The translations under genes and the position numbers were made by a program. Of a DNA stretch of 64,000 bases, positions 51,345 to 60,921 are shown piece by piece. How positions within the stretch are numbered: position 1 is the first letter of the stretch; every line of letters starts with the position of its first letter. The stretch comes from Cryobacterium sp. PH31-AA6 (lineage in GTDB: Bacteria; Actinomycetota; Actinomycetes; Actinomycetales; Microbacteriaceae), in assembly GCF_030063195.1 (NCBI RefSeq), contig NZ_JASISS010000002.1:1-64000 (forward strand), read 5' to 3'. The notes under the pieces were generated by a model. It made no database searches, was not told the DNA's origin, and saw nothing but the letters and a program-made list of their open reading frames with translations.

Positions 51345-54071
51345 TTAGCTCTCGCCCCCGGCGGAGCCCGTGGTGCCTGCGGTCACGTCGTAGAGGCGGT
51401 ACTTCTCAATCGCCTGTCCGACCAGGCTCCGGTCGACCTCTCCGCGGCGGGAGAGCAGCTCGAGGGTGCGGACGACCATGGAGGGTCCGTCGATCTTGAA
51501 GAAGCGCCGGGCGGCGGGACGGGTGTCGGAGAACCCGAAACCGTCAGCGCCGAGAGTCGCGAAGTCGCCGGGGACGAACTGGCGAATCTGGTCCGGCACG
51601 GCGTGCATGAAGTCCGTCACGGCCACGAACGGGCCGGAAGCGCCGGCCAGCTTCTCCGTGACGTATGGGATGTGCGGCGTCTCGTCCGGGTAGAGGAAGT
51701 TGTGCTCCTCCGCGGCGATACCGTCACGACGCAGCTCGGCCCAGGACGTCACCGACCACACATCGGCCGACACGCCCCAGTCCTCGGCGAGCAGCGCCTG
51801 GGCCTCGAGAGCCCACGGCACGGCGACGCCGGAGGCGAGGAGCTGGGCCTTCGGTCCGCTGATGGGCGAGTGGTTGATCCGGTGGATTCCGCGGACGATG
51901 CCGTCGACGTCCACTTCCTCCGGCTCGGCGGGCTGGACGGCCGGCTCGTTGTAGACCGTGACGTAGTACATGACGTTCGGGTCGGAGTGCTGCCCGCCGT
52001 ACATTCGCTCGAGGCCGGACCGCACGATGTGGCCGATCTCGTAACCGTATGCCGGGTCGTACGAGACCACGGCGGGGTTCGTCGACGCCAGGAGCGGCGA
52101 GTGGCCGTCGGCGTGCTGCAGGCCTTCACCGGTCAGCGTGGTGCGACCGGCGGTGGCGCCGATCATGAACCCGCGGGCCATCTGGTCGCCCGCCGCCCAC
52201 ATGGCGTCGCCGGTGCGCTGGAAACCGAACATCGAGTAGAAGACATAGATCGGGATCAGGGGCTCGCCCTGGGTGGCGTACGACGTGCCCACATTGGTGA
52301 AGGCGGCCATGGCGCCGGCCTCGTTGATACCCACGTGCAGGATCTGCCCCTGAGGGCTCTCCTTGTAGGCGAGCAACTGGGCGTGGTCGACCGAGGTGTA
52401 CTGCTGGCCGTTCGGGTTGTAGATCTTCGCGTTGGGGAAGAACGCGTCGATCCCGAAGGTCCGGGCCTCGTCGGGGATGATCGGAACGATCCGGTTGCCG
52501 AAGTCCTTCGCGCGGAGCAGTTCCTTGAGGAGGCGCACGAAGGCCATCGTGGTGGCGATCTCCTGGGTGCCGGAGCCCTTCTTGGTCGGTGCATAGGTGG
52601 CGTCGCCGGGGAGGTTGACCTGGGTGTACTTGCTGCGGCGTTCCGGGAGGTAACCGCCGAGCGCACGTCGGCGTTCGTGCATGTACTGGATGGCCTCGTC
52701 GTTGTCGTCCGGACGGTAGTACGGCGGAAGGTACGGGTTTTCCTCGAGCTGGGCATCCGTGATCGGGATGCGGGTGCTGTCGCGGAAGGTCTTGAGGTTG
52801 TCCAGGGTGAACTTCTTCATCTGGTGGGTCGCGTTGCGCCCCTCGAAGCTCGGGCCGAGGGCGTAGCCCTTGACGGTCTTCGCCAGGATGACGGTCGGCT
52901 GGCCCTTGTGTTCCGAGGCGGCCTTGAACGCGGCGTAGACCTTGCGGTAATCGTGCCCGCCCCGCTTGAGGTTCCACAGTTCGTCGTCGGTGTAGCCCTC
53001 GACGAGCTTGAGTGCGCGCGGGTCGCGTCCGAAGAAGTGCTCACGGACGTAGGCGCCGCTCTCGGCCTTGTACGTCTGATAGTCGCCGTCGGGGGTGACG
53101 TTCATCAGGTTCAGCAGGGCGCCGTCGACGTCGCGCGAGAGCAGGTCGTCCCACTCACGCCCCCAGACCACCTTGATGACGTTCCAGCCGGCGCCGCGGA
53201 AGAAGCTCTCCAGCTCCTGGATGATCTTGCCGTTTCCGCGCACGGGGCCGTCGAGGCGCTGCAGGTTGCAGTTGATGATGAAGTTGAGGTTGTCGAGGCC
53301 CTCGTTTGCGGCAACCTGGAGCTGGCCGCGGCTTTCGACCTCGTCCATTTCTCCGTCGCCGAGGAAGGCCCAGACCTGCTGGTCGCTGGCGTCCTTGATG
53401 CCACGGTTGGTGAGGTAGCGGTTCGTCTGCGCCTGGTAGATCGCGTTAATCGGTCCGAGGCCCATCGACACGGTCGGGAACTGCCAGAAATCCGGCATCA
53501 GGCGCGGGTGCGGATATGAGGAGATGCCGTTCGGAGCGTGTGACTTCTCCTGGCGGAAACCGTCGAGCTGATCGTGCGAGAGGCGTCCCTCGAGGAAGGC
53601 GCGGGCGTAGGTGCCGGGGGAGGCGTGCCCCTGGATGAAGATCTGGTCGCCGCCGCCCGGGTGGTCCTGGCCGCGGAAGAAGTGGTTGAAGCCGACCTCG
53701 TAGAGGGCGGCGGAGGAGGCATAGGTGGAGATGTGCCCGCCGACCGAGATACCGGGTCGCTGGGCCCGGTGCACGAGGACCGCGGCGTTCCAGCGGATCC
53801 AGGCGCGATAGCGGCGTTCGAGGTCTTCGTCGCCGGGGAAGTCCGGTTCGTTTCCGGCCGCGATGGTGTTGATGTAGTCGGTGGTCGGCACCATGGGCAC
53901 GCCCAGGTGCAGCTCCTTGGACCGCTTGAGCAGGCTCAGCATGATCTCCCGGCCGCGCTGGTGTCCCTGTGCGGCGACGAGTGAATCCAGTGATTCAGAC
54001 CACTCTGCTGTCTCCTGCGGGTCCGCATCCGTGCTGTTCACTGAATACGGGTCCTGGTCGTTGACGGTCAC
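51345..54071 (-). CDS. aceE: Pyruvate dehydrogenase E1, homodimeric type (AceE)
   Basis: A 908-residue E1 subunit. Thiamine diphosphate motif [20 protein letters not shown] through [13 protein letters not shown], the N-terminal [15 protein letters not shown] and the central [20 protein letters not shown] are characteristic. GTG start at 54071 with AGAGAGG ahead; the upstream frame is non-coding. Gram-positive actinobacteria use this AceE form. It supplies acetyl-CoA, a logical neighbour of fatty acid synthesis. Transcribed away from ahpE. Confidence 0.95.
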   Translation of the reverse strand: MTVNDQDPYSVNSTDADPQETAEWSESLDSLVAAQGHQRGREIMLSLLKRSKELHLGVPMVPTTDYINTIAAGNEPDFPGDEDLERRYRAWIRWNAAVLVHRAQRPGISVGGHISTYASSAALYEVGFNHFFRGQDHPGGGDQIFIQGHASPGTYARAFLEGRLSHDQLDGFRQEKSHAPNGISSYPHPRLMPDFWQFPTVSMGLGPINAIYQAQTNRYLTNRGIKDASDQQVWAFLGDGEMDEVESRGQLQVAANEGLDNLNFIINCNLQRLDGPVRGNGKIIQELESFFRGAGWNVIKVVWGREWDDLLSRDVDGALLNLMNVTPDGDYQTYKAESGAYVREHFFGRDPRALKLVEGYTDDELWNLKRGGHDYRKVYAAFKAASEHKGQPTVILAKTVKGYALGPSFEGRNATHQMKKFTLDNLKTFRDSTRIPITDAQLEENPYLPPYYRPDDNDEAIQYMHERRRALGGYLPERRSKYTQVNLPGDATYAPTKKGSGTQEIATTMAFVRLLKELLRAKDFGNRIVPIIPDEARTFGIDAFFPNAKIYNPNGQQYTSVDHAQLLAYKESPQGQILHVGINEAGAMAAFTNVGTSYATQGEPLIPIYVFYSMFGFQRTGDAMWAAGDQMARGFMIGATAGRTTLTGEGLQHADGHSPLLASTNPAVVSYDPAYGYEIGHIVRSGLERMYGGQHSDPNVMYYVTVYNEPAVQPAEPEEVDVDGIVRGIHRINHSPISGPKAQLLASGVAVPWALEAQALLAEDWGVSADVWSVTSWAELRRDGIAAEEHNFLYPDETPHIPYVTEKLAGASGPFVAVTDFMHAVPDQIRQFVPGDFATLGADGFGFSDTRPAARRFFKIDGPSMVVRTLELLSRRGEVDRSLVGQAIEKYRLYDVTAGTTGSAGGES

Positions 54072-54313
54072 AAGCGACCTCTCTGTCCTGGGCAGACCGT
54101 TGTTCTGTTCTGCCGAATTAGGCGTGCCGGATTGCGGTCGGGTGGGACCAATGGCACTCCGCAAGCCTACAGATTCCGGCTGAGGTCCGCGCACGTCCCC
54201 CGCGCGGTTTCGCAGGCGGCGAACAGGAGGCATTCTTGGTTCCCACGACGAGCGGGACTAGGCTGTGTCGCTGCGCTCCACCGCATCGGTGGGCGAGGGA
54301 AAGGATGCGCTCC

Positions 54314-54781
54314 ATGGCATTGGAAAACGATACGCAGGCACCGGACTTCCAACTGGTCAACCAGTTCGGCGAGCGTGTTCAGCTCAGCCAGTTCCGGGGA
54401 GAGAAGTCGGTGGCGCTGGTCTTTTTCCCGCTGGCATTCTCCGGGATCTGCAGCGGAGAATTGTGCGAGCTTCGCGACAACATCGCCCTGTTCGCCGACA
54501 GCGCGGTGGAAGTGCTCGCCCTTTCGGTCGACTCAAAGCACACCCTCCGGGCCTGGGGCGAGCAGGAGAAGCACACCTTCAGTCTCCTCGCCGATTTCTG
54601 GCCGCATGGTGCCGTCGCCAAGGAATACGGGGTCTTCCTCGAGGACAAGGGCTACGCCAACCGGGCGACGTTCCTCATCGACACCCAGGGCATCATCCGG
54701 GCGAGCTTCATCACGGCACCGGGCGAGGCGCGTTCCCTCGACGCATACTGGGCGGCGATCTCCGAACTCCAGCCCGCGTAA
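54314..54781 (+). CDS. ahpE: AhpE-like one-cysteine peroxiredoxin
   Basis: A 155-residue thioredoxin-fold peroxidase. Peroxidatic C46 lies in FPLAFSGICSGEL, nearly identical in layout to mycobacterial AhpE (C45, PLAF.GIC.GEL). A second cysteine at 51 (ELCEL) is unusual and might serve as a resolving residue. Start at 54314 (MALENDTQAP) with AAAGG nine bases ahead; 54305 is an alternative. Confidence 0.88.
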   Translation: MALENDTQAPDFQLVNQFGERVQLSQFRGEKSVALVFFPLAFSGICSGELCELRDNIALFADSAVEVLALSVDSKHTLRAWGEQEKHTFSLLADFWPHGAVAKEYGVFLEDKGYANRATFLIDTQGIIRASFITAPGEARSLDAYWAAISELQPA

Positions 54782-54832
54782 CCCGGATGCCGCTCCGCTG
54801 ACTCGGCACGCGGCATCGGCACGCGAAATCTG

Positions 54833-54838
54833 TATAGT
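54833..54838 (+). promoter_or_regulatory. -10 element upstream of tRNA-Val
   Basis: TATAGT, 30 bp before the tRNA. No good -35 is seen at the usual spacing. Confidence 0.35.
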
Positions 54839-54868
54839 GGTCATCGACCCGCACGAGACAGAATGCAG

Positions 54869-54941
54869 GGGCCTTTAGCTCAGTTGGTAGAGCGCCACGT
54901 TTACACCGTGGATGTCATCGGTTCGAGCCCGGTAGGGCCCA
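54869..54941 (+). tRNA. tRNA-Val (anticodon UAC)
   Basis: A complete cloverleaf of 73 nt: acceptor GGGCCTT pairs with AGGGCCC (one G-U), D-arm GCTCAGTTGGTAGAGC, anticodon stem CCACG/CGTGG with loop TTTACAC (anticodon at 54902-54904), and T-loop GTTCGAGCC. Discriminator A; CCA is not encoded. Confidence 0.96.
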
Positions 54942-55083
54942 CATAATAGATACCCTGGATGGTTCTGAGGTTGTTGCGCTAAAGGGCAGCCACCGCCTGG
55001 GTGCAGAGCCGCTCGCACTGAATCGCTGGGCCCCGCCGCAATTGGCGCTGTCCCTAAGCCACGGCGACGAGTATGGTCGGTCC

Positions 55084-55878
55084 ATGAAGCCGAGAATCAG
55101 ATTCCTGTCCAGCGTCATCGCGCTCGTCCTCACCGCTTCGGGCATTGGTGCCGCCGGTGCTCTTCCGGCTACTGCCGCACCCAGCTCCCCGGTCAACAAA
55201 TACGTCGCAATGGGGGACTCCTACGCGGCCGGGCAAGGAGGCGGTGACTACGCGAACGACTGCCTGCAGAGCCCGAGCGGCTACCCGGCACTCCTGGACG
55301 CGGTCAAGGGCACCAACCTTATACGCAACGTCAGCTGTCGTCTGGCGACGACCCTCGACGTCAACGCCACGCAGACCATGGCTCTGAACCGGGGAACCAC
55401 GTTGGTCACCCTCACCGTGGGCGGCAATGACCTGAATGTCGCCGGCATCGCGGCGGCCTGTGTCTCCCCGGATGCCCTGGCCTGCGGAAACGCCATCTCC
55501 GCGGCAGGAGCCTTGATCTACTCCGGTGTGCTGGCGGGCCGCCTGGCCACAACGTACGCTCAGGTCGCGGTCGCGGCCCCGAACGCCCGCATTGTCGTCA
55601 CCGGCTACCCGCTCCTGTTCGCCTCCTCGGCCGACCCGCGGATCGCGCAACTCAACGGTGCCACGACGGTGCTGAACCAGACCATCCAGGGCGTCGTCGC
55701 CCAGGCCCAGGCAACCCGCCCGAACGTGAGCATCGCCTACGCCGATGTGTCCGCTGCCTTCGCAGGTCACGCGATCGGCGATGTCGATTCCTGGGTCAAC
55801 TTCGCCGGGCCGGATGCCTTCCACCCGACTCCAGCCGGCTATCGGGCCTACGCGGCGGCCATTGCAGCAGTCCTGTAG
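55084..55878 (+). CDS. Secreted SGNH/GDSL-type lipase/esterase
   Basis: A 264-residue exported hydrolase. Signal peptide: MKPRIR, hydrophobic FLSSVIALVLTASGIGAAGA, and probable cleavage after ATAA near residue 32. Catalytic blocks: S46 in MGDSYAAG, GGND in LTVGGNDLNVAG, and D244/H247 in DAFHPTPAGY. Four cysteines suggest two disulfides, as in Streptomyces SGNH lipases. Monocistronic, after the tRNA. Confidence 0.9.
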   Translation: MKPRIRFLSSVIALVLTASGIGAAGALPATAAPSSPVNKYVAMGDSYAAGQGGGDYANDCLQSPSGYPALLDAVKGTNLIRNVSCRLATTLDVNATQTMALNRGTTLVTLTVGGNDLNVAGIAAACVSPDALACGNAISAAGALIYSGVLAGRLATTYAQVAVAAPNARIVVTGYPLLFASSADPRIAQLNGATTVLNQTIQGVVAQAQATRPNVSIAYADVSAAFAGHAIGDVDSWVNFAGPDAFHPTPAGYRAYAAAIAAVL

Positions 55879-56038
55879 CGCCTGGGGCCGAGTCCAGGGC
55901 GGCAGCCCCGAGGAACCGCGCCAGGCCGGCTCCTCAACACGGTGGCGGCCAGGCGCGATACGCTGAATCCAGCGCAGTCATTCGTGTCGCTCCCAGCCAC
56001 TGAGGAAGCCATTCGTTCCCTCGAGGAGCTGAGAGGTC

Positions 56039-56815
56039 GTGTCGGCCAATGATTCCCTGGCTCCCAGCGTGGAATTTCGCGTACGTCGATGCGCGGGCGG
56101 GGGTTCGGTGACGTCATTGGACCGCAGTGCGTTTGCCGCGGCCGCACTGGAGCTCTCCGAAACTGAGGAAAACAAGTCCAGTCTCTGCTGGCCATTCCTT
56201 CGTGCCCTCCCGATCACGGGCGCCGCGATTTCGACCCTCGGCTCCCCGTTCGGAACGGAAACCATCTGCGCGAGCGACGAGCAGGCGGCTCGGATCGACG
56301 AACTCCAGTTCGACCTTGGCGAAGGCCCGTGCTGGCAGGCACTCTCCACGCATCGGCCCGTGCTCAGCTCTGACATCCGGACCCCATCGGCGGCCTGGCC
56401 GATGTTCGCCCAGGCGATCGGAACCTCAGAGGTCGGCGGGCTGTTCGCCTTTCCGATGTTCATCGGATCGCTCAACATCGGAGCGGTCGACCTCTACGCC
56501 ACCCGACCGGGCAGCCTGTCCGCGTCGCAGATCGATGACGCGACGGTGCTGGTGGCTCTCGCCGCTCGCCAGGTTCTCCGACGAGCCCTGCTGTCCCGTC
56601 CGGTCGTCACTGACGAGTCGGACGACGAGGGGTACTCACGTCGGGTCGTGCACCAGGCCACGGGAATGATTCTGGCCCAGCTCGACCTCCCGGCGGCGGA
56701 TGCATTACTCGTGCTTCGCGGCTATGCTTTTTCTCACGGACGGACGGTGCGCGACGTCGCCACCGATGTGGTGGCGCGGAGAATCACCATTCCTACACAA
56801 TTCGACGGCCTATAG
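56039..56815 (+). CDS. GAF-ANTAR domain regulator 1
   Basis: A 258-residue protein with a GAF sensor domain (residues about 40-180: FDLGEGPCWQALSTHRPVLS, FPMFIGSLNIGAVDLYATRP) and a C-terminal ANTAR RNA-binding helix bundle (VVHQATGMILAQLDLPAADA, LRGYAFSHGRTVRDVATDVV). ANTAR proteins are antiterminators binding dual hairpins in mRNA leaders. Start GTG at 56039; GTG at 56108 is an alternative. A second GAF-ANTAR gene follows 28 bp later. Confidence 0.85.
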   Translation: MSANDSLAPSVEFRVRRCAGGGSVTSLDRSAFAAAALELSETEENKSSLCWPFLRALPITGAAISTLGSPFGTETICASDEQAARIDELQFDLGEGPCWQALSTHRPVLSSDIRTPSAAWPMFAQAIGTSEVGGLFAFPMFIGSLNIGAVDLYATRPGSLSASQIDDATVLVALAARQVLRRALLSRPVVTDESDDEGYSRRVVHQATGMILAQLDLPAADALLVLRGYAFSHGRTVRDVATDVVARRITIPTQFDGL

Positions 56816-56843
56816 TGCGGCGTCTATTCAGAACGGGTACATC

Positions 56844-57557
56844 GTGACCAAGACACGTGAGGGTCAATTAGTCGAGACGTTCGTCACGTTGGCGGACACC
56901 CTTGTCGTCGGCTATGACATCGTCGACCTGTTACACACGCTCGTCGACAAGTGCGCCCTCCTGTTCGAGGCCTCCGCCGTCGGCATCATTCTCTCCGCCG
57001 GCGAAAACGACGAACTCGAAGTCGTCGCGTCGACCAACGAGCGCAGCCGTCTCGTCGAGATTCTCCAGCTTCGTGCCGGAAAGGGCCCCTGTGTGGAGTG
57101 CTATACGACCGGAAAGCCCGTGGCGATCCCCGACCTCGACATCGTCGCCCCCAAGTGGCCACGATTCCGGGCCGGGGCGCTCGAACTGGGATTCATGTCG
57201 ATGCATTCCGTTCCGCTGCGCCTGCGTCAAACGAGCATCGGTTCCCTTAACCTCTTCTGGGACCGGGTGGGGGGCCTGGGAACGGACGATCTCCTCACCG
57301 TCCAGGCCCTGGCCGACACCGCCACCATCGGAATCCTGCAGGAGCGGGCCCTGCGCGAAAGCGGCGTGGCCCGGGCGCAGCTGCAACACGCGCTCAACAG
57401 CCGGGTGCTGATCGAGCAGGCCAAGGGCGTTGTCGCATACACCCACAACTCCAACATGGAGGAGGCGTTCGCCGTGCTGCGGACGTACGCCCGCGAGAAC
57501 GGCCTGCCCCTCGTCGAAGTGGCCGAAAGCATCGTCAGTCGTACGCTGAGTCTCTGA
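56844..57557 (+). CDS. GAF-ANTAR domain regulator 2
   Basis: A 237-residue GAF-ANTAR protein: GAF with GKGPCVECYTTGKPVAIPDL and MSMHSVPLRLRQTSIGSLNL, then the ANTAR domain (SRVLIEQAKGVVAYTHNSNM, LRTYARENGLPLVEVAESIV). GTG start at 56844. The final codons CTG AGT CTC TGA fall inside an 8-bp tandem repeat array, so the C-terminus is written by the repeat. Probably co-transcribed with the first GAF-ANTAR gene. Confidence 0.85.
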   Translation: MTKTREGQLVETFVTLADTLVVGYDIVDLLHTLVDKCALLFEASAVGIILSAGENDELEVVASTNERSRLVEILQLRAGKGPCVECYTTGKPVAIPDLDIVAPKWPRFRAGALELGFMSMHSVPLRLRQTSIGSLNLFWDRVGGLGTDDLLTVQALADTATIGILQERALRESGVARAQLQHALNSRVLIEQAKGVVAYTHNSNMEEAFAVLRTYARENGLPLVEVAESIVSRTLSL

Positions 57558-57630
57558 GTCTCTGAGTCTCTGAGTCTCTGAGTCTCTGAGTCTCTGAGTC
57601 TCTGAGTCTCTGCGTCTCTGCGTCTCTGAG
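57546..57630 (+). repeat. 8-bp tandem repeat array (CTGAGTCT)
   Basis: Eight identical copies (57546-57609), two variant copies CTGCGTCT (57610-57625), and a partial CTGAG. The array starts four codons before the stop of the GAF-ANTAR gene. As the unit is not a multiple of three, slippage upstream of the stop could change the end of the protein, but with two or more copies the stop is preserved. Confidence 0.95.
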
Positions 57631-57787
57631 CCGCGTCCAGGTCCGACCTGGGCCGTTCAATCCGACTTGTCCGGCACCTCAGAATTCCCGGTCAGGCCCT
57701 CGCCTTCAGGCTGGGATCGTCATATAATGATGCCGCGCCCCGGACCCCGGCTGCACCTTCTATTTGGTGAACTCGGGAGGCACGACC

Positions 57788-58126
57788 ATGAAACGCATAT
57801 TCCACCTGGGAGGGTCAGTCGTCACCGGCAGCGAAATCGCCGACGCCGTGATGCATTACGCCCAGTCGCTCAGTGGCCGCAGCCAGATTGGCACGGTGGA
57901 TATCCCGATCATCACCGATACGGGCGAGCAGGGCAGGGCCCAGTTTCTGATCGGGGCCTCCAGCCAGCTGGTGAGCGTGACGAGCGGGTCGATCCTCTGC
58001 GAACTGGTCGAGGCGGCGACGACCGACGATCTGCGCCGACGGGCGCTGGTCGGCACGAATGCGTCGATGGTTGGCTGGACCGGTGACGGTTTCGAGTCCC
58101 CTCAGTTCGACGAATTCGACTACTGA
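57788..58126 (+). CDS. Hypothetical protein (112 aa)
   Basis: Starts MKRIFHLGGSVVTGSEIADA with GGGAGG nine bases ahead. Contains VMHYAQSLSGRSQIGTVDIP, QFLIGASSQLVSVTSGS and an acidic tail (ESPQFDEFDY). Soluble alpha/beta composition, no signal. I do not recognise the family. Between the GAF-ANTAR and stress genes. Confidence 0.75.
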   Translation: MKRIFHLGGSVVTGSEIADAVMHYAQSLSGRSQIGTVDIPIITDTGEQGRAQFLIGASSQLVSVTSGSILCELVEAATTDDLRRRALVGTNASMVGWTGDGFESPQFDEFDY

Positions 58127-58180
58127 TCGGCTTCGTCTGCCCGTCGCGCGCCGGTCGTGCACCGAGCGCGCGCTCCGGCC

Positions 58181-58202
58181 GGGACCTAGGACTCTGGCCC
58201 AG
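58181..58202 (+). promoter_or_regulatory. DevR-box-like sites upstream of a universal stress gene
   Basis: GGGACCTAGGACTCT (58181-58195) matches 10 of 13 defined positions of the DevR/DosR consensus GGGACTTTNGNCCCT. An overlapping AGGACTCTGGCCCAG (58188-58202) matches 9. They lie 65-86 bp ahead of the start codon. Confidence 0.5.
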
Positions 58203-58266
58203 GTGGCGCGTCCGGGAGAGCATGATTCCGTTGTAGGGCAACGGAGCCAGGCAGCGGAGGAGCGCG

Positions 58267-59133
58267 ATGAACAAGCGGATTATGGTCGGACTGAGCGGAC
58301 GTCCGACCGACGAGATCGCCATGCGTTGGGCTCTGGACTTCGCCAGGCCGCGTCGGTTGGACGTCGAGCTGGTCCATGTTGTCGATGAGACCTGGGGCGA
58401 CATTCCGGCTGGATTTCGGGGAGCTGCCCGGGCCCAGGCGAAGACCGAACTGGCCAGGGAACTGGCCGAGGCGGTCCGCCTCGAACCCGGTCTGGCGGTC
58501 CAGTCCGCCGTGCTCGTCGGGTCGCCCACCGCGGCGCTGGCCGAACGGGCAACGGGTGCCGAACTCCTGGTCATCGGCTCCCACGCCCTCGGCCGGTTCC
58601 GCGACTATGTGTTCAGCACCCGGGCCGCCCAGATCGCGGCCCGTGCGCCCTGCTCTGTCGTGGTCGTCCCTGAACGCCTCGGGTCCATCGGGCGAGGCGT
58701 CGTCGTGGGGGTGGATGGGTCGGACGTGTCGCTGGCCGCTGTGCGGTTCGCCGCGGAGGAGGCCGACCGGCACGGTGAAACCCTGACCGTGGTGTTCTGT
58801 TGGACCGCCCCGACCCCGTGGACCGCGGAGACCGCATTGATCGACTGGCCGATGGCACCGGATGATTCCGACCGCCTCGTCCTGGCCGAGGCCGTCGCCG
58901 GGTTGGCCGGACAATATCCCGATCTCGACCTTGACCTGCGCCTGGAGCTCGGAACGCCCCCGGAGACGCTGGCCAGGGTCGCCACCGGGGCCAGGCTGTT
59001 GGTCGTCGGCAGTCACGGCAGGCACGGACTGCAACGATTTTGGCTCGGTTCGGTCAGTCAGGTGATCGTGCTCACGATGCCCTGCCCCGTGGCCGTGATC
59101 AGGCTCGTCGCGAGCGGGCCGGCAGCGGGGTGA
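58267..59133 (+). CDS. Universal stress protein, two Usp domains (1)
   Basis: A 288-residue tandem Usp. Domain 1 begins RIMVGLSGRPTDEIAMRWAL. Domain 2 has VVVGVDGSDVSLAAVRFAAE and ends LLVVGSHGRHGLQRFWLGSV, then VIVLTMPCPVAVIR, the G2xG9GS ATP-binding pattern. Similar to mycobacterial DosR-regulon Usp proteins. Candidate DevR boxes upstream support this link. Confidence 0.9.
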   Translation: MNKRIMVGLSGRPTDEIAMRWALDFARPRRLDVELVHVVDETWGDIPAGFRGAARAQAKTELARELAEAVRLEPGLAVQSAVLVGSPTAALAERATGAELLVIGSHALGRFRDYVFSTRAAQIAARAPCSVVVVPERLGSIGRGVVVGVDGSDVSLAAVRFAAEEADRHGETLTVVFCWTAPTPWTAETALIDWPMAPDDSDRLVLAEAVAGLAGQYPDLDLDLRLELGTPPETLARVATGARLLVVGSHGRHGLQRFWLGSVSQVIVLTMPCPVAVIRLVASGPAAG

Positions 59134-59145
59134 GTCGCTCCGGAA

Positions 59146-59976
59146 TCACTGGGCTGAGCGTGCGACGAGCACCGGCACCGTGATGTTCATCAGCACGTCG
59201 TGGGTGACCGAACCGATCACGGACCGCGTGATGGCGTGGGGGTGTGAGATCCCCAGTACAAGAAGGGACGCGCCGTTGCCGGCGTCCAGGAGCGCCTCGG
59301 CGGGTTCACGACGCACCACCCTGCGGCGCACGGCGACGTCCGGTGCGGTCTGTGCCGCGAGGTCGGCCGCATCGGCGAGCAGATGCTGGGCGGTGCCTGT
59401 CGTGCCCGGCAGGTCTGCCGAGGGAAGCGGGTGACTCACCGGCGGGGCGTGGACCAGCAGCAACTCCTGCCCCAGGCGGGCCGCCTCCCGAGCGCCTCGG
59501 ACAACGGCAGCGGCCGATCCCTCGAATCGGTCAACGCCCACGACGACTCCCCGCCGGGTATCAAAGGTCGTGTCGGGAATGACGGCCACCGAGCAGGCGG
59601 CGGCGGATGCCATCTGCACGCTTCTCGAGCCGAGCACTCGCCCGTGCAGGAAGCCGGTCTTGTGGGTGCCGATGACCAGGAGGTCGTGCGCGGTCGGCAG
59701 CCCGGCCAGGGTCCAGGCCGGGCTGCCGCGCACGACGCGGGCACCCACGTCCACCCCGGCATGCCGGCGACCGGCCTCGGCCAGTTCGACGTCGAGAACG
59801 TCCCTGCCTCGACGCTCTGCCTCGGCCGCATAGCCGCCGCCGAGCAGACCCCATTCATCGTCGACGACGTGCACCAGGACGACCGTGCTGCCGTCTCCGG
59901 CCGCACGGGCCAGGGCCCAGCGGATGGCCGCGCGACTCGGTCCGGATCCGTCGGCCCCGACGTAACAGGTGGTCAT
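59146..59976 (-). CDS. Universal stress protein, two Usp domains (2)
   Basis: A 276-residue tandem Usp: opening CYVGADGSGPSRAAIRWALA, domain 1 end LLVIGTHKTGFLHGRVLGSR, domain 2 VVVGVDRFEGSAAAVVRGAR and end LLVLGISHPHAITRSVIGSV. The second glycine motif is altered (GISHPHA), so ATP binding by domain 2 is less certain. Four-base overlap with the Usp gene upstream. Convergent with the previous Usp. Confidence 0.88.
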   Translation of the reverse strand: MTTCYVGADGSGPSRAAIRWALARAAGDGSTVVLVHVVDDEWGLLGGGYAAEAERRGRDVLDVELAEAGRRHAGVDVGARVVRGSPAWTLAGLPTAHDLLVIGTHKTGFLHGRVLGSRSVQMASAAACSVAVIPDTTFDTRRGVVVGVDRFEGSAAAVVRGAREAARLGQELLLVHAPPVSHPLPSADLPGTTGTAQHLLADAADLAAQTAPDVAVRRRVVRREPAEALLDAGNGASLLVLGISHPHAITRSVIGSVTHDVLMNITVPVLVARSAQ

Positions 59977-60842
59977 GGTTCGACCGGGTTCGGCAGGCGA
60001 TCCGGCCGGGGGATCACCGCCACGGGACAGCGCAGATTGAGGAGGACGTCGTGGCTGACCGATCCGAGGAAGAGGCCGCCGACCGCACCGCGGCCGTGCG
60101 TCCCGACGACGACCAGCTCGGACTCCTCCGACGCGTCGACAAGAACCCGTGCCGCGGGACCCTGTTCAAGCACCTCCCTGACCGTCAGCCCCGGGTTTGC
60201 GTTGCGCACGCGCCCGGCGGCATCGGCGAGGATCGCGGAGTGCGCCTGCCGAAGGTCGTCAAAGGGGAAGATCGCCCCGTATTCGACCGCGACGGTGGAC
60301 GGAATCGACCAGGCGTGAACCATGTCGAGGACACGGCCGAGGCCGACCGCCTCGCGCGCCGCAAAGGCGAGTGCACCCTCCGCTGTTGCGTCGTCCTCCA
60401 ACCCGACCAGGACGTTACCGGGGTGGGGCGACCACTCGGCGGGCACGACTACCACCGGGCAGTGAGAGTGTGCGGCGAGGCGCAGGGGGAGCGTGCCGTA
60501 TACCGCCCCGGCCAGGGCCCCGGTCTTGTTCGTGCCGATGACCAGGAGGTCCGCGGACGCCGAGGCCCTGATCAGCTCCTCGGCCGGAACACCCCGGCGC
60601 ACGAAGCTCGTCTTCTTGCAGTGGGGGAGCGCGCGCTCGACCTGCCGGGTTGCTTCGGCCAGCGCCCGTTCATAGATCGGCTGAAAGTCGTCCGTGGGCC
60701 CACCGGCGTGAGCCCACCCCAATTCGACGACGGTCGTCAGTTCGAGGGTGATGGGCTTCACCTTCGCCCGTTCGAGGGCCCATGCGAGGGCGGCGGAGCT
60801 GGCCGGCCCCCCGTCGATGGCAACGACGACTCTTTCGGTCAT
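59973..60842 (-). CDS. Universal stress protein, two Usp domains (3)
   Basis: A 289-residue tandem Usp starting MTERVVVAIDGGPASSAALA with GGAG seven bases ahead. Domain 1 ends LLVIGTNKTGALAGAVYGTL. Domain 2 has VLVGLEDDATAEGALAFAAR and ends LVVVGTHGRGAVGGLFLGSV, a full ATP-binding motif. Divergent from the DevS-like kinase and sharing the strong DevR box with it; co-translated with the next Usp. Confidence 0.9.
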   Translation of the reverse strand: MTERVVVAIDGGPASSAALAWALERAKVKPITLELTTVVELGWAHAGGPTDDFQPIYERALAEATRQVERALPHCKKTSFVRRGVPAEELIRASASADLLVIGTNKTGALAGAVYGTLPLRLAAHSHCPVVVVPAEWSPHPGNVLVGLEDDATAEGALAFAAREAVGLGRVLDMVHAWSIPSTVAVEYGAIFPFDDLRQAHSAILADAAGRVRNANPGLTVREVLEQGPAARVLVDASEESELVVVGTHGRGAVGGLFLGSVSHDVLLNLRCPVAVIPRPDRLPNPVEP

Positions 60843-60921
60843 GACCGGACTCCGTCTCATTCAGGACTCCCGCAGCACACTCTGGAGTCACCACGGTACG
60901 CGGGCTGACTTGTGCCGGAAA

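Noticed and set aside
51039-53519. 826-codon open frame on the plus strand
   Set aside because: Antisense of aceE, whose motifs are unambiguous. Long antisense frames are expected in high-GC DNA.
55861-55910. Possible DevR box near GGGGCCGAGTCC
   Set aside because: Needs a deletion to fit the consensus spacing.
57546-57630. CRISPR-like array
   Set aside because: Units are 8 bp with no spacers; it is a simple tandem repeat.
58164-58175. GAGCGCGCGCTC palindrome as operator or terminator
   Set aside because: Simple GC alternation with no loop or U-tract; expected by chance in this composition.
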